NCBI GenBank assembly: GCA_036941025.1
Contig: JAYMNP010000001.1
Coordinates: forward strand, 806,001-870,000
DNA from: Lachnospiraceae bacterium JLR.KK002
GTDB taxonomy: Bacteria > Bacillota > Clostridia > Lachnospirales > Lachnospiraceae
Length of the DNA: 64,000 nucleotides
Reading direction: 5' to 3'
Under the pieces are notes generated by a model. It did no database searches. It had not been told where the DNA came from and was given only the letters and a program-made list of their open reading frames with translations. Positions 18,301 to 25,566 of the stretch are shown piece after piece; the first letter of the stretch is position 1, and each line of letters starts with the position of its first letter. The translations under genes and the position numbers were made by a program.

Positions 18301-19025
18301 CAGAACTTCGGTGGGCTGTGTATGAGGAACAGAGGGAAGGCCGCCACCTTTCTGCAAAAGGGAAGCAGACAGGACTTCTGATAGAAGAAAACCTGCCGGA
18401 TTTGGAAAAATCCAATACAGGAGAACTTTCCGGGGCTGCTGCATATCCCGGCCTGGTTTTTTATATTCAGGGATATGAAAGACAGCGGCGTCTGAGGATG
18501 GGGATGTATCTCCGGAAGCTGGCACAGGCCTGCGGAATCCGGTATGCAGATGAAAGGAAAAATACCGTCCGGTTTACAGATGAAAGCACAGGCAGCTTTC
18601 CGTTTGTAAAAGAGCAGCAGCTTTTGGATGGCAGTTCTGCCGCCATATACGGCAGGAACGTCAGAATGGGACAGATTCCGGAGCCTGTACCGGAGCATGG
18701 AACGGTGCTGCAGAACAGGAATTTTCCTGGTTATGGCCGGAAGACGGGCAGTCAGCCCATGCCGGAACTTACATATTCTGTAAACAAAAATATGATAGCG
18801 GACCAGGGACAGAGCAGAGCAGAACTGCATATGCAGCAGGAGACCATACAATTAAAATCAGCCCAGGCCCAGCTGGAGCAGAAGCTGGAAGAGGTGGAAG
18901 CGGAACTCAGGAAAGTGGAAAGCGCCGCTCAGGCAAAAGAGGATGTGAATGTTTTTGCAGAGCAGGTGAAAAAGCGCCTTTACGAAGAACTTCATGTGGA
19001 GAAACTGCGCAGGGGACTTGTTTAA
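15360..19025 (+). CDS. 1221-residue Glu/Gln/Arg-rich coiled-coil protein, unknown
   Basis: A very long hydrophilic protein in the slot that holds the small Afp6-type protein in other eCIS loci (between tube 2 and the LysM hub). It has no signal peptide or membrane helix. A globular-looking N-terminus (about 1-190) is followed by long charged helical stretches, then short tandem repeats: 8-residue units around PAQEEYRAAQEE (bases 17450-17505) and QKTELSEE/QKTELSEK/QKTEFSEK (bases 17761-17832). The C-terminal 80 residues are a clear coiled coil. No tape-measure gene is otherwise visible, so this could set tube length or organise the baseplate; both ideas are untested. Codon use resembles the neighbours. 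The ATG follows AAGGAAA. Confidence 0.75.
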   Translation: MLKLRKPFLQNIQLHIRQDLLQSLWDKYVPASSPEYEQIQLVYLSGETGQEEGQPRQIQLLISLLLKNRMLQMGEEKYPSSLAFGIRRMETSLKRVEKYCLTQLKGRDFTMFRSVEQYMTLLEQEQTESRRYEGWQREHQETEQKLEEYRLLSIFSRQVREFLEEHSKQMTGAPERELLASLSETEYRRLAETSIWQRREAVIAYLKTCGGVQAGRMTERLKEETALCRSLIRKTGLAETDRKERALTEERELRERTARDRFAKLKFAGKKYARLKTGNPETPEKSEKSERDEAAFRKVLKPAAGQTEGDRLSDLAKLFEQKEFLLFYRQVVEPEQEPEQEDSPLTVWKKSREEMISYLDRVALRLEHKRTEAAMSDIPEAKVLQQVREQADMLFPEQMRHLEEEQVREWNRNFREQISSMVEEEPFTVLADVTKDWEEPSQLVQKLEDTGERWKEQLRQREERMFEKYREQYQGVLQEETFRIRYQEKAGQEGLTEEEIQNICTWSRLLLETSVYGIPEEKMESSEEREPAPIIPAKEGEYEKELVYLMEQVSRRIEGWNVYEKEPVPVQRRSSYQVNQTEEQREGLEKLLLHLHGMEEEQKGEFVSRLVEAVLLWQQAAGMEQSSGTASGDSISDWRQETVPASAEQEAMFRFVEENFIKQQKEYPDSDSQTEEEIHRICTYGKIILDSVSLEYRPAQEEYRAAQEEQRPAQEEPYQELVSIIKQINQYMENRAIYGENHILLRKESQIKEPDKEETRRMLTYVRNLNEEQREGFVRRLADAVLLRHQTDVLQKVLTKQKTELSEEQKTELSEKQKTEFSEKFSVMQEQNRETVQAETSAFPSAELQLLQSEETGAAGVAYREMWEWSESLLFHPEQEQEREDGDILSGQWQTENLLSQDMSQEDLQTQLIRRQIEGAKDRNSLQRLLVQMNHQTEDRLHLVYADSQLAMAPIQSLLRHIRTLDEKQYGILLRELSRIAELRWAVYEEQREGRHLSAKGKQTGLLIEENLPDLEKSNTGELSGAAAYPGLVFYIQGYERQRRLRMGMYLRKLAQACGIRYADERKNTVRFTDESTGSFPFVKEQQLLDGSSAAIYGRNVRMGQIPEPVPEHGTVLQNRNFPGYGRKTGSQPMPELTYSVNKNMIADQGQSRAELHMQQETIQLKSAQAQLEQKLEEVEAELRKVESAAQAKEDVNVFAEQVKKRLYEELHVEKLRRGLV

Positions 19026-19036
19026 TGGAATGATTT

Positions 19037-19339
19037 TATACAGGGACAGGCAATTGCGAAACTCAGGAATTTTCTGAATTTCACACACAATTCAGAAAAT
19101 TTAAAAGAAAGATTTCCTCATCAAAAGCAAAGGAATGCATTTTAGCGCTATGGAAGCAAGACTCAAAAGACGCTGGAAGCCTTTGCTGACAGGGGATTTT
19201 GTAGTCAGAGGCTTGCTGGAATGTTCAGCGCGTTTCGCATTTCGTGCTTTTGTATGATGAAAATCTTTTAAGATAATTGTAAGAATTGTGCATGAAATTA
19301 TGATGATTTTATTGTTTCACAATTGCCTGTTACACAGGG
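19037..19339. mobile_element. MITE-like element with 17-bp inverted ends
   Basis: ACAGGCAATTGCGAAAC (19046-19062) is repeated in inverted form at 19314-19330 with 16 of 17 matches. TATACAGGG (19037-19045) and TACACAGGG (19331-19339) flank it as an imperfect 9-bp target duplication (8 of 9). The 285-bp interior has no gene; it contains a 13-bp perfect hairpin (19068-19080 with 19089-19101). It sits just after the stop of the 1221-residue protein gene and accounts for the 335-bp non-coding gap. The transposase family is unknown. Confidence 0.7.
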
Positions 19340-19360
19340 AGCGGGAAAGGAGGAATTTCT

Positions 19361-20026
19361 TTGGGTCTTACAAAGGCGAAACTGGAAATTGAAAAAGAAA
19401 TCGGAATGAGTATAATTGATGTGCTGTTTAACCCTTCGGAATATCAGCTTACAGACAGCGCAAATTATTCGGAAAAGAAAGTGCCCGGTCTGGACGGGCC
19501 CCTGTTCCAGTATATTTCCGGAGAGGCCACGGAACTTTCTCTGAACCTTTTCCTGGACACTTATGTGCCGAAACAGCCAACATCACTGATTTCCTTTGGC
19601 ACTCCGCCTGTGTCCACGGACGTTTCCGCCATTACGAAGCAGATTGCAGACGCAACCTCCATTGACGGAAGCCTGCACCGTCCCCCGGAAGTTACATTCC
19701 GATGGGGTTCTCTGCATTTCAGAGGGATTGTCACAAGATTCAACCATACTTATACCATGTTTACGGAAAGCGGTATGCCGGTACGGGCAAAAGTCAGCCT
19801 GACCTTTAAATCTCTGATATCCCCCAGGGACAGGCGCAGGGCGTCTCCTTTTGAATCGCCGGACCGCACCAAATACCGTACCATCCGTCAGGGAATCGGA
19901 TTGTGGGATATTGCCGGGATGGAATACGGGGATCCGGATATGTGGAAAATGATAGCCAGAGAAAACGGAATCCTGAATCCCCTGGACGTCAGGCCGGGAC
20001 AGGTGGTAAAACTCCCGGCCCTTTGA
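19361..20026 (+). CDS. LysM-containing CIS baseplate hub/tube-cap protein (Afp7/Pvc7-like)
   Basis: A 221-residue protein started by TTG at 19361, seven bases after AAAGGAGG. The N-terminal domain (about 1-165; VLFNPSEYQLTDSANYSEKK, ELSLNLFLDTY) is the CIS tube/hub-associated fold (gp53-like). The C-terminal 48 residues (TIRQGIGLWDIAGMEYGD to GQVVKLPAL) are a LysM domain, which in phage baseplates binds the hub rather than free peptidoglycan. It lies before the hub and spike genes, the normal eCIS order. The insertion directly upstream may have changed its ribosome-binding region. Confidence 0.9.
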   Translation: MGLTKAKLEIEKEIGMSIIDVLFNPSEYQLTDSANYSEKKVPGLDGPLFQYISGEATELSLNLFLDTYVPKQPTSLISFGTPPVSTDVSAITKQIADATSIDGSLHRPPEVTFRWGSLHFRGIVTRFNHTYTMFTESGMPVRAKVSLTFKSLISPRDRRRASPFESPDRTKYRTIRQGIGLWDIAGMEYGDPDMWKMIARENGILNPLDVRPGQVVKLPAL

Positions 20027-20039
20027 AAGGAGACAGATT

Positions 20040-21101
20040 ATGGCAACCATTACAATGACCAGTCTGGCAGCGAAATATAAAGATTTCAGGGTGCCTGCGA
20101 TGAAAGTTAAAAGTTCCGGTTTTGATTTGATTGGGGAATCTGACTATGCGGTGGAATCCGTGGAGGTAACCCTTTCCCAGACGGTGGCCAGCGCGGCGGT
20201 GATTAAGCTGACAAATGTGTATGATCTGGAGAACCGCAAATTTCGGGACGATGTCAGTTCTGATTTTATTCTGGGGGAACTGGTGGAAGTGGAAATGGGC
20301 TATGGGTCTTCTCTGACGTCTCTGTTTTATGGATATGTGGATGAAATTACTTATGAGCTTTCTGAGAGTCCCTCCATCCGGGTGACGGCAGTTGACGTAC
20401 GCAGGATGATGATGGGAAGCAAAAAGAGCAATATTTCCCATCAGGTAAAAAGCTATTCCGACGCTTTTAATGAAGTAATTAAAAAATATAAACCGGCTTA
20501 TAAGTCAAAAGATGTGGATGCCACCGATAAGCTGGAAACGGACTGCATTCTCCAGAATGGAAGTGATTATGAGTTTATCAAAGAGGAACTGTGTAAAAAA
20601 GCAAACCGGGACTTTTTTGTGCAGGCGGGGATAGTTTATTTTAAGGATATAAAGGCGGAACTGTTTCATACGGTGGAGCTGGAATGGGCGAAAGATATCA
20701 TTTCCTTTCAGCGGAGAGCTTCCTTTCAGGATGTGGTGATAAAGATTATGGGGCAGGATGTGGATAAAAAAGAAGAAGTTACGGCAGAGGTAAAGGTAAA
20801 GGCGGACGATAAGCAGAAATCCCTGGTACAGAGTGAAAAAACAGAAATGAACGCCAGCGTGGAGGATAACAGCGATGCGAAAAAGATTGCGGACCACAAA
20901 GCGGACGAGGCCAAAAAGCAGGCCAGGCAGGCCAGCGGAGTATGTATCGGAATTCCTGAGATTCAGGCGGGCGGTCGGGTGAAAATCAAGGACGGAGATG
21001 CCAGCCTGATTGACGGTATATATGATATTATGGAAGCAAAGCATATATTTAGCGGGGACGGTTATCGGACGTCTTTTGAAGTGGGAGGCTGGAAACGTTG
21101 A
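20040..21101 (+). CDS. Baseplate hub protein (gp27/late-control-D part of VgrG)
   Basis: A 353-residue protein with the gp27-like barrels of VgrG/Afp8: VESVEVTLSQTVASAAVIKL, LVEVEMGYGSSLTSLFYGYV, and a later IVYFKDIKAELFHTVELEW stretch. A charged Lys/Glu-rich insertion (about 240-300) separates them from the C-terminal strand. Trimeric gp27 domains form the central hub that joins tube and spike. The spike itself is encoded by the next gene; the two overlap by four bases (TTGA), so the usual fused VgrG-type protein is split here. Confidence 0.88.
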   Translation: MATITMTSLAAKYKDFRVPAMKVKSSGFDLIGESDYAVESVEVTLSQTVASAAVIKLTNVYDLENRKFRDDVSSDFILGELVEVEMGYGSSLTSLFYGYVDEITYELSESPSIRVTAVDVRRMMMGSKKSNISHQVKSYSDAFNEVIKKYKPAYKSKDVDATDKLETDCILQNGSDYEFIKEELCKKANRDFFVQAGIVYFKDIKAELFHTVELEWAKDIISFQRRASFQDVVIKIMGQDVDKKEEVTAEVKVKADDKQKSLVQSEKTEMNASVEDNSDAKKIADHKADEAKKQARQASGVCIGIPEIQAGGRVKIKDGDASLIDGIYDIMEAKHIFSGDGYRTSFEVGGWKR

Positions 21102-21877
21102 ATTTTTATGATGAACTGCTGTCAGATAAAAAAGAAGAGAAGACATATCCTGAGATAACGGCGCCGGGGCTTTTAAATGCTATTGTGAAAGATATCTGGG
21201 ATAAAGACCATATGGGTATGATAAAAGTGGAATATCTGATGGGCGAGAAGGATAAAAAAACATCCGACTGGGTAAGAGTTATGACAGGTTATGGGGGAAA
21301 CGGATTTGGCAATTACTGGCTGCCGGAAATCGGCACGGAAGTGCTGGTGGGATTTATCCACGGAAACATGAATATGCCGGTAGTGCTGGGATGTCTGTGG
21401 AACGGAACGGACAAGCTGCCGGAAGGGGCGGCCAGTGAGAAAAACGAGACAAAAACGGTTATGACAAAGGGCGGCCATAAGATTACCTTTACCGAGACAG
21501 AGAATAAAGGGAAAATTACGGTAAACACGCCTAAGGGACTGGAAATCCTGCTGGATGATGAACAGGAAACCATTCAGATACAGGATAAAGGGAAAGAAAA
21601 CAGCATTCTGCTGGACAGTAAAAACGGCGCCATAGCATTAAAGGCAAAACAGGAAATTACCCTTACCGTAGGCACCAAAGAAGCGCTGAAAGCAGATGCC
21701 AACGGAGTTAAAGTTACCGGCAGCACCATTCAGTTAGAAGCACAGCAGAGCCTTAAGACGAAAGGCCAGAGCACCTCTGTGGAAGGAACCAGCATAAAGG
21801 TAAAAGCCGACGGAGAACTGGGACTGCAGGCCTCCGGTATGACCCAGCTCAAAGGCAGCATGGTAAAGATAAATTAG
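21098..21877 (+). CDS. Central spike protein (gp5/VgrG OB-fold plus beta-helix)
   Basis: A 259-residue protein read from TTG at 21098, overlapping the hub stop. Residues about 20-105 form the gp5 OB-fold (GLLNAIVKDIWDKDHMGMIK, YWLPEIGTEVLVGFIHGN). From about 120 on, repeated short strands (KGLEILLDDEQETIQIQDKG, NGVKVTGSTIQLEAQQSLKT) make the triple-stranded beta-helix spike. No catalytic or effector extension follows, so the spike is bare and would take a separate PAAR-like tip, which the locus supplies at 35180-35563. The non-initiator-like TTG implies coupling to the hub. Confidence 0.9.
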   Translation: MNFYDELLSDKKEEKTYPEITAPGLLNAIVKDIWDKDHMGMIKVEYLMGEKDKKTSDWVRVMTGYGGNGFGNYWLPEIGTEVLVGFIHGNMNMPVVLGCLWNGTDKLPEGAASEKNETKTVMTKGGHKITFTETENKGKITVNTPKGLEILLDDEQETIQIQDKGKENSILLDSKNGAIALKAKQEITLTVGTKEALKADANGVKVTGSTIQLEAQQSLKTKGQSTSVEGTSIKVKADGELGLQASGMTQLKGSMVKIN

Positions 21878-21887
21878 TATTTACCTT

Positions 21888-22136
21888 GAGGAGGGGCCCA
21901 ACGGAGTTGGGAGGAGCCCTGAAGGTATAAGAGGAGGGGCCCAACGGAGTTGGGAGGAGCCCTGAAGGTATAAGAGGAGGGGCCCAACGGAGTTGGGAGG
22001 AGCCCTGAAGGTATAAGAGGAGGGGCCCAACATTTACCTTGAGGAGGTACCCGGCTATGCCGGGAGGAGTCCTGAAGGTTCAGGAGTTGGGAGGAGCCCT
22101 GAAGGTATAAGAGGAGGTACCCGGCTATGTCGGGAG
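21888..22136 (+). repeat. Tandem 43-bp hairpin repeats forming the gp25 leader
   Basis: Three perfect 43-bp copies (21888-21930, 21931-21973, 21974-22016) are followed by diverged copies to 22136. Each unit has two AGGAG elements and a 6-bp stem: CCCAAC-GGA-GTTGGG in the first type, CCCGGC-TAT-GCCGGG at about 22049, and CCCGGC-TAT-GTCGGG in the last copy. The compensatory changes point to an RNA structure. The final copy provides the ribosome binding site of the gp25 gene at 22146. Confidence 0.85.
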
Positions 22137-22145
22137 GAGGTAATC

Positions 22146-22559
22146 ATGGATCAGAGAAACGGAGTAAAAGCATTTCTTGGAACAGGCTGGAAGTTTCCCG
22201 TTGAAATTGACGGGGCAACCGGGCGGATTAAAATGTCCTCCAACGAAGACAGTATCCGGGAGTCTGTGGGTATTATCATCGGAACCAGGCCGGGAGAACT
22301 GCCCATGCACCCGGAATTCGGGTGCAGAATCCGGGATTATACCTTTGAATCTGCAGATTATACCACCCTGTACTCCATGAAAACAGAAGTGGAACACGCA
22401 TTAATCCGCTGGGAACCGCGGATTACGGACATAAAGGCGGAGGTCAGTGATGAACAGATTGATGAAGGGCTTCTGATGATTCATGTCAGTTATGTCATCC
22501 GCTCCACAAACAGCCAGTATAATCTGGTATACCCTTTCTATATCAATGAGGGAGAATAA
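22146..22559 (+). CDS. gp25-like baseplate wedge protein (Afp9/Pvc9-like)
   Basis: A 137-residue protein with the gp25 signature: GATGRIKMSSNEDSIRESVG, IIIGTRPGELPMHPEFGCRI and the terminal YVIRSTNSQYNLVYPFYI. It caps the sheath onto the baseplate wedge and is among the most conserved parts of contractile machines. GGGAGGAGG ends 6 bases before the ATG and is part of the tandem repeat array, so its translation may depend on the hairpins. It is followed by the two J-like genes, the standard order. Confidence 0.93.
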   Translation: MDQRNGVKAFLGTGWKFPVEIDGATGRIKMSSNEDSIRESVGIIIGTRPGELPMHPEFGCRIRDYTFESADYTTLYSMKTEVEHALIRWEPRITDIKAEVSDEQIDEGLLMIHVSYVIRSTNSQYNLVYPFYINEGE

Positions 22560-22595
22560 GAACCGGAAGAGATTTGAAATGAGAGAGGAACAGCT

Positions 22596-25526
22596 ATGAA
22601 GATTCCGCAGATAGAGAAAATGTCCAGAGAGGACATCATCAGCTATATGAGAAAATGTGCAAAGCAGTATGTTCCGGAATGGAGATACGATGAGGAGCAG
22701 CCGGATGCCGGAACTGCTCTGGTATCCATATTCGCTGATATGATGTATGACAATATTAAAAAATTTAATATGTCCGCAGCAGGAGATTTATTCTCTTTCT
22801 TTGACGGAGTGAACGCCGGACTGCTGCCCGCAAGTCCGGCGGAAGGATTTGTGGTATTCGGCCTTCCGGAAGGATATGACGGTGAGGCAGAAGTTCCTTT
22901 TGGAACCAGGCTGCTGGCGGAATCAGAGGGAGAACAGCTTGTGTTTGAAACCCAGGAGGAGGTACTGGTACGCCCCATGGAGCTGGAACAGATTTTTCTG
23001 TCAGACCCAGGAGGAGACGGGATATATGAGCTGTATAACAGGCGCCGGGATGATGTTCCATCTTTTTTTCTGTTCCAGAATGGAGAGGAGAATCTGCAGC
23101 GTCATCTGATGTTTTTCTGTTTTGGCCAGGAAATTGCAGTTTCCGCGTACGCAGACGCCGGGCTTTCCCTGGTACCTGCGGGAAAAGGGAAGCATGACAG
23201 CTTTTGGGAAGCCCTCTGTGATTCGTCCCGTATCCGTTTTTATTACAGTGTTGGGGAGGAAGAAGAATACCGCATGATTACGGATTATACCTGCCAGGAT
23301 GGAAGACTCTGTTTTCAGATTCCCGGCGGGCCCAGGGGGTTTGCTCCTGCGGAATCCCTGTCTTCCATGTATGTAATATATGCGGAAATACTGGATGCGG
23401 ATTATTTCTCCGGAATTTATCTGCAGGAAGTATCTCTGGGCACAGAATGTCTCGGACAGAAACCGGAATTTATTCATGTAAACGGAACGGACCAGGAAAT
23501 CGAAGAATTTCTGGCCTTTGGGGAACATCCGTCTGTTTATGATGAGTTTTATATCGGAAGCGGTGAAATATTCGGCAGGCCCGGCGCCCGTGTCCGGGTG
23601 GAATTTGACCTTGATTTTGTCAGAATCCCCATAGAGGAAATCGTGTCAGGTGTGAAAATAGCCTGGAAACGGATTATGCGGAAGCAGGAATTTGTGCCGG
23701 AAGAAGAATATGATATTACAATTCGGGAAGTTATATGGGAATATTACAATGGGTTTGGATGGAAACGTCTCCCGGTGTCCGGCCAGTACGGAAATATTTT
23801 TACAGCCGGCGAGGGACTTAAGGGTGTGCGCCGGCAGATGGAGTTTACCTGTCCGCCGGATATCAGCCGGGTACTGGTGAATTCGGCGGAGAATTACTGT
23901 ATCCGTGCCAGAATTATCCGTATGAATAATGCTTTTAAGACAAAGGGCGCTTACGTGGCCCCTGTGGCCGGAAATTTTTCTTTAAGCTACAGCTATATGA
24001 AAACGCCTCTCCGTCCGAAGACCATGATTCAGCAGAATAATATGGAGCTGAAGGAATACGGGACGGAGGAAATGCAGAAAAAAGGGTTTGCAGTTCCCGT
24101 GTGCAGGGCGCGGACGGAGGAACAGAAAACATGCTATTTCGGCTTTGGGCATCCCCCTGCCGGAGGCCCGCTGAAAATGCTGTTCGTTATGCATGATACC
24201 TTGCAGAATCATCTGTCCGGACTGAAATGGGAATACCTGTCGGCGGAGGGATGGCAGGAAATGCATCCTGCTGACAGTACGGAAGGATTTGCACATACAG
24301 GGCTGATTTCATGGTACGGACGCAATGATATCTGCCGGGATTCGCTGTTTGGGGAAAATCTGTTCTGGCTCCGTCTCAGCGGCAAAGCAGGCAGGGAACT
24401 GACCAAAACGCCGGAAAACTGTCCGAAAATCGAAGGAATTTATCCGAATGCGACCATAGTTCTTGGGATTGAGACCGTGGAGGAAGTTTTTGGTCTGGAG
24501 CCCCGCATGGAAGAAAAAAAGATTCATCTTTCCTATGGAGATATTTCCCGGCTGGAGGTTCGGGTTCTGGGAAAAACAGATTATGAAAACGGTCCGGGGC
24601 AGAATCGGGAATTATGGACAGAGGTGGAAGAACTGGGGCCGGACAGCGGCAGCAGAAAGGAATATACGGCAGACCGGCGCGACGGTATTCTGACTTTTCC
24701 GAAATATATGGAGGTATCGGGCCGCAACGAACAGGACGAGATTGAAATATATGTGAAATACGGGTACTGCCGGGGAGAAAAAGGGAATGTAAAGGCCGGG
24801 GAAATCTCCCGTCTGGACCGGACAGCAGGGTTTATCAACAGTGTAAACAATCCTCTGGATGCTGTCTGCGGCCTTCCCGGAGAGGGCGTGATGGAAGCAG
24901 TGGGCAGAAACGCCGGTCTGCTGCGTCACGGCAGGCGATGTGTTTCAGCGGAGGATTATGAAGATATGGCGCGGGAAGCAGCCAGGGATATCAGTATGGT
25001 GAAATGTTTTCCAGGCTGTGATGAAACAGGCAGATACCAGCCGGGAGCAGTAACCCTTGTGGTGCTTCCAGGGAGTTATGGAGAGCATTGCTACAGTTTT
25101 GAACGGACCAGAAAGAAGATTTATGAATACCTTTCCGTCCGTATGGATGAGAATATTGTAAATCTGGGACGGTTTCATATTGTGATGCCGGAGCTGATTC
25201 GGCTGGATGTGAAGGTGGTTCTGGAGCTGGCGCAGGAAAAGGAGATTTTTGCCGCCACAAAGCGGGTGAGAGAAGAACTGAAGCGGTTTTTAGACCCCCT
25301 TCACGGGAATTTTTACGGTGACGGCTGGGAAATCGGCACGCTCCCGGACAAAAATCAGATTACCCACGCCCTGAAACGGGTGGAGGGGGTGAAATATATC
25401 AGCCAGCTTTCCCTGCGTAAATACCGCAGCGGGCGGTTTGAGGAATACGAAGTCAACGAAGAACGGTTTCTGCCCTTTTACCGTCTGCCGAAAAGCGGCT
25501 TTCATGAAGTGGTGGCGGAACCCTGA
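22596..25526 (+). CDS. Baseplate J-like wedge protein 1 (Afp11/Pvc11-like)
   Basis: A 976-residue protein, the larger of two J-type wedge proteins. The N-terminus has the Asp-rich entry (WRYDEEQPDAGTALVSIFAD) and the FGLPEGYDGEAEVPFGTRLL segment typical of this family. The C-terminal part has the dimer core (GAVTLVVLPGSYGEHCYSFE, RLDVKVVLELAQEKEIFAAT). These proteins form the hexagonal wedge ring together with gp25 and the second J-like protein. It follows gp25 by 36 bases, with AGAGAGGAA before the ATG. Length is similar to eCIS relatives. Confidence 0.9.
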   Translation: MKIPQIEKMSREDIISYMRKCAKQYVPEWRYDEEQPDAGTALVSIFADMMYDNIKKFNMSAAGDLFSFFDGVNAGLLPASPAEGFVVFGLPEGYDGEAEVPFGTRLLAESEGEQLVFETQEEVLVRPMELEQIFLSDPGGDGIYELYNRRRDDVPSFFLFQNGEENLQRHLMFFCFGQEIAVSAYADAGLSLVPAGKGKHDSFWEALCDSSRIRFYYSVGEEEEYRMITDYTCQDGRLCFQIPGGPRGFAPAESLSSMYVIYAEILDADYFSGIYLQEVSLGTECLGQKPEFIHVNGTDQEIEEFLAFGEHPSVYDEFYIGSGEIFGRPGARVRVEFDLDFVRIPIEEIVSGVKIAWKRIMRKQEFVPEEEYDITIREVIWEYYNGFGWKRLPVSGQYGNIFTAGEGLKGVRRQMEFTCPPDISRVLVNSAENYCIRARIIRMNNAFKTKGAYVAPVAGNFSLSYSYMKTPLRPKTMIQQNNMELKEYGTEEMQKKGFAVPVCRARTEEQKTCYFGFGHPPAGGPLKMLFVMHDTLQNHLSGLKWEYLSAEGWQEMHPADSTEGFAHTGLISWYGRNDICRDSLFGENLFWLRLSGKAGRELTKTPENCPKIEGIYPNATIVLGIETVEEVFGLEPRMEEKKIHLSYGDISRLEVRVLGKTDYENGPGQNRELWTEVEELGPDSGSRKEYTADRRDGILTFPKYMEVSGRNEQDEIEIYVKYGYCRGEKGNVKAGEISRLDRTAGFINSVNNPLDAVCGLPGEGVMEAVGRNAGLLRHGRRCVSAEDYEDMAREAARDISMVKCFPGCDETGRYQPGAVTLVVLPGSYGEHCYSFERTRKKIYEYLSVRMDENIVNLGRFHIVMPELIRLDVKVVLELAQEKEIFAATKRVREELKRFLDPLHGNFYGDGWEIGTLPDKNQITHALKRVEGVKYISQLSLRKYRSGRFEEYEVNEERFLPFYRLPKSGFHEVVAEP

Positions 25527-25566
25527 GGACTGAAAAGACAGAACAGAGGAAGAAGGAGTGCAGGCC

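Noticed and set aside
21888..22136. CRISPR array
   Set aside because: Units are directly adjacent without unique spacers and no cas genes are near. They behave as tandem leader repeats.
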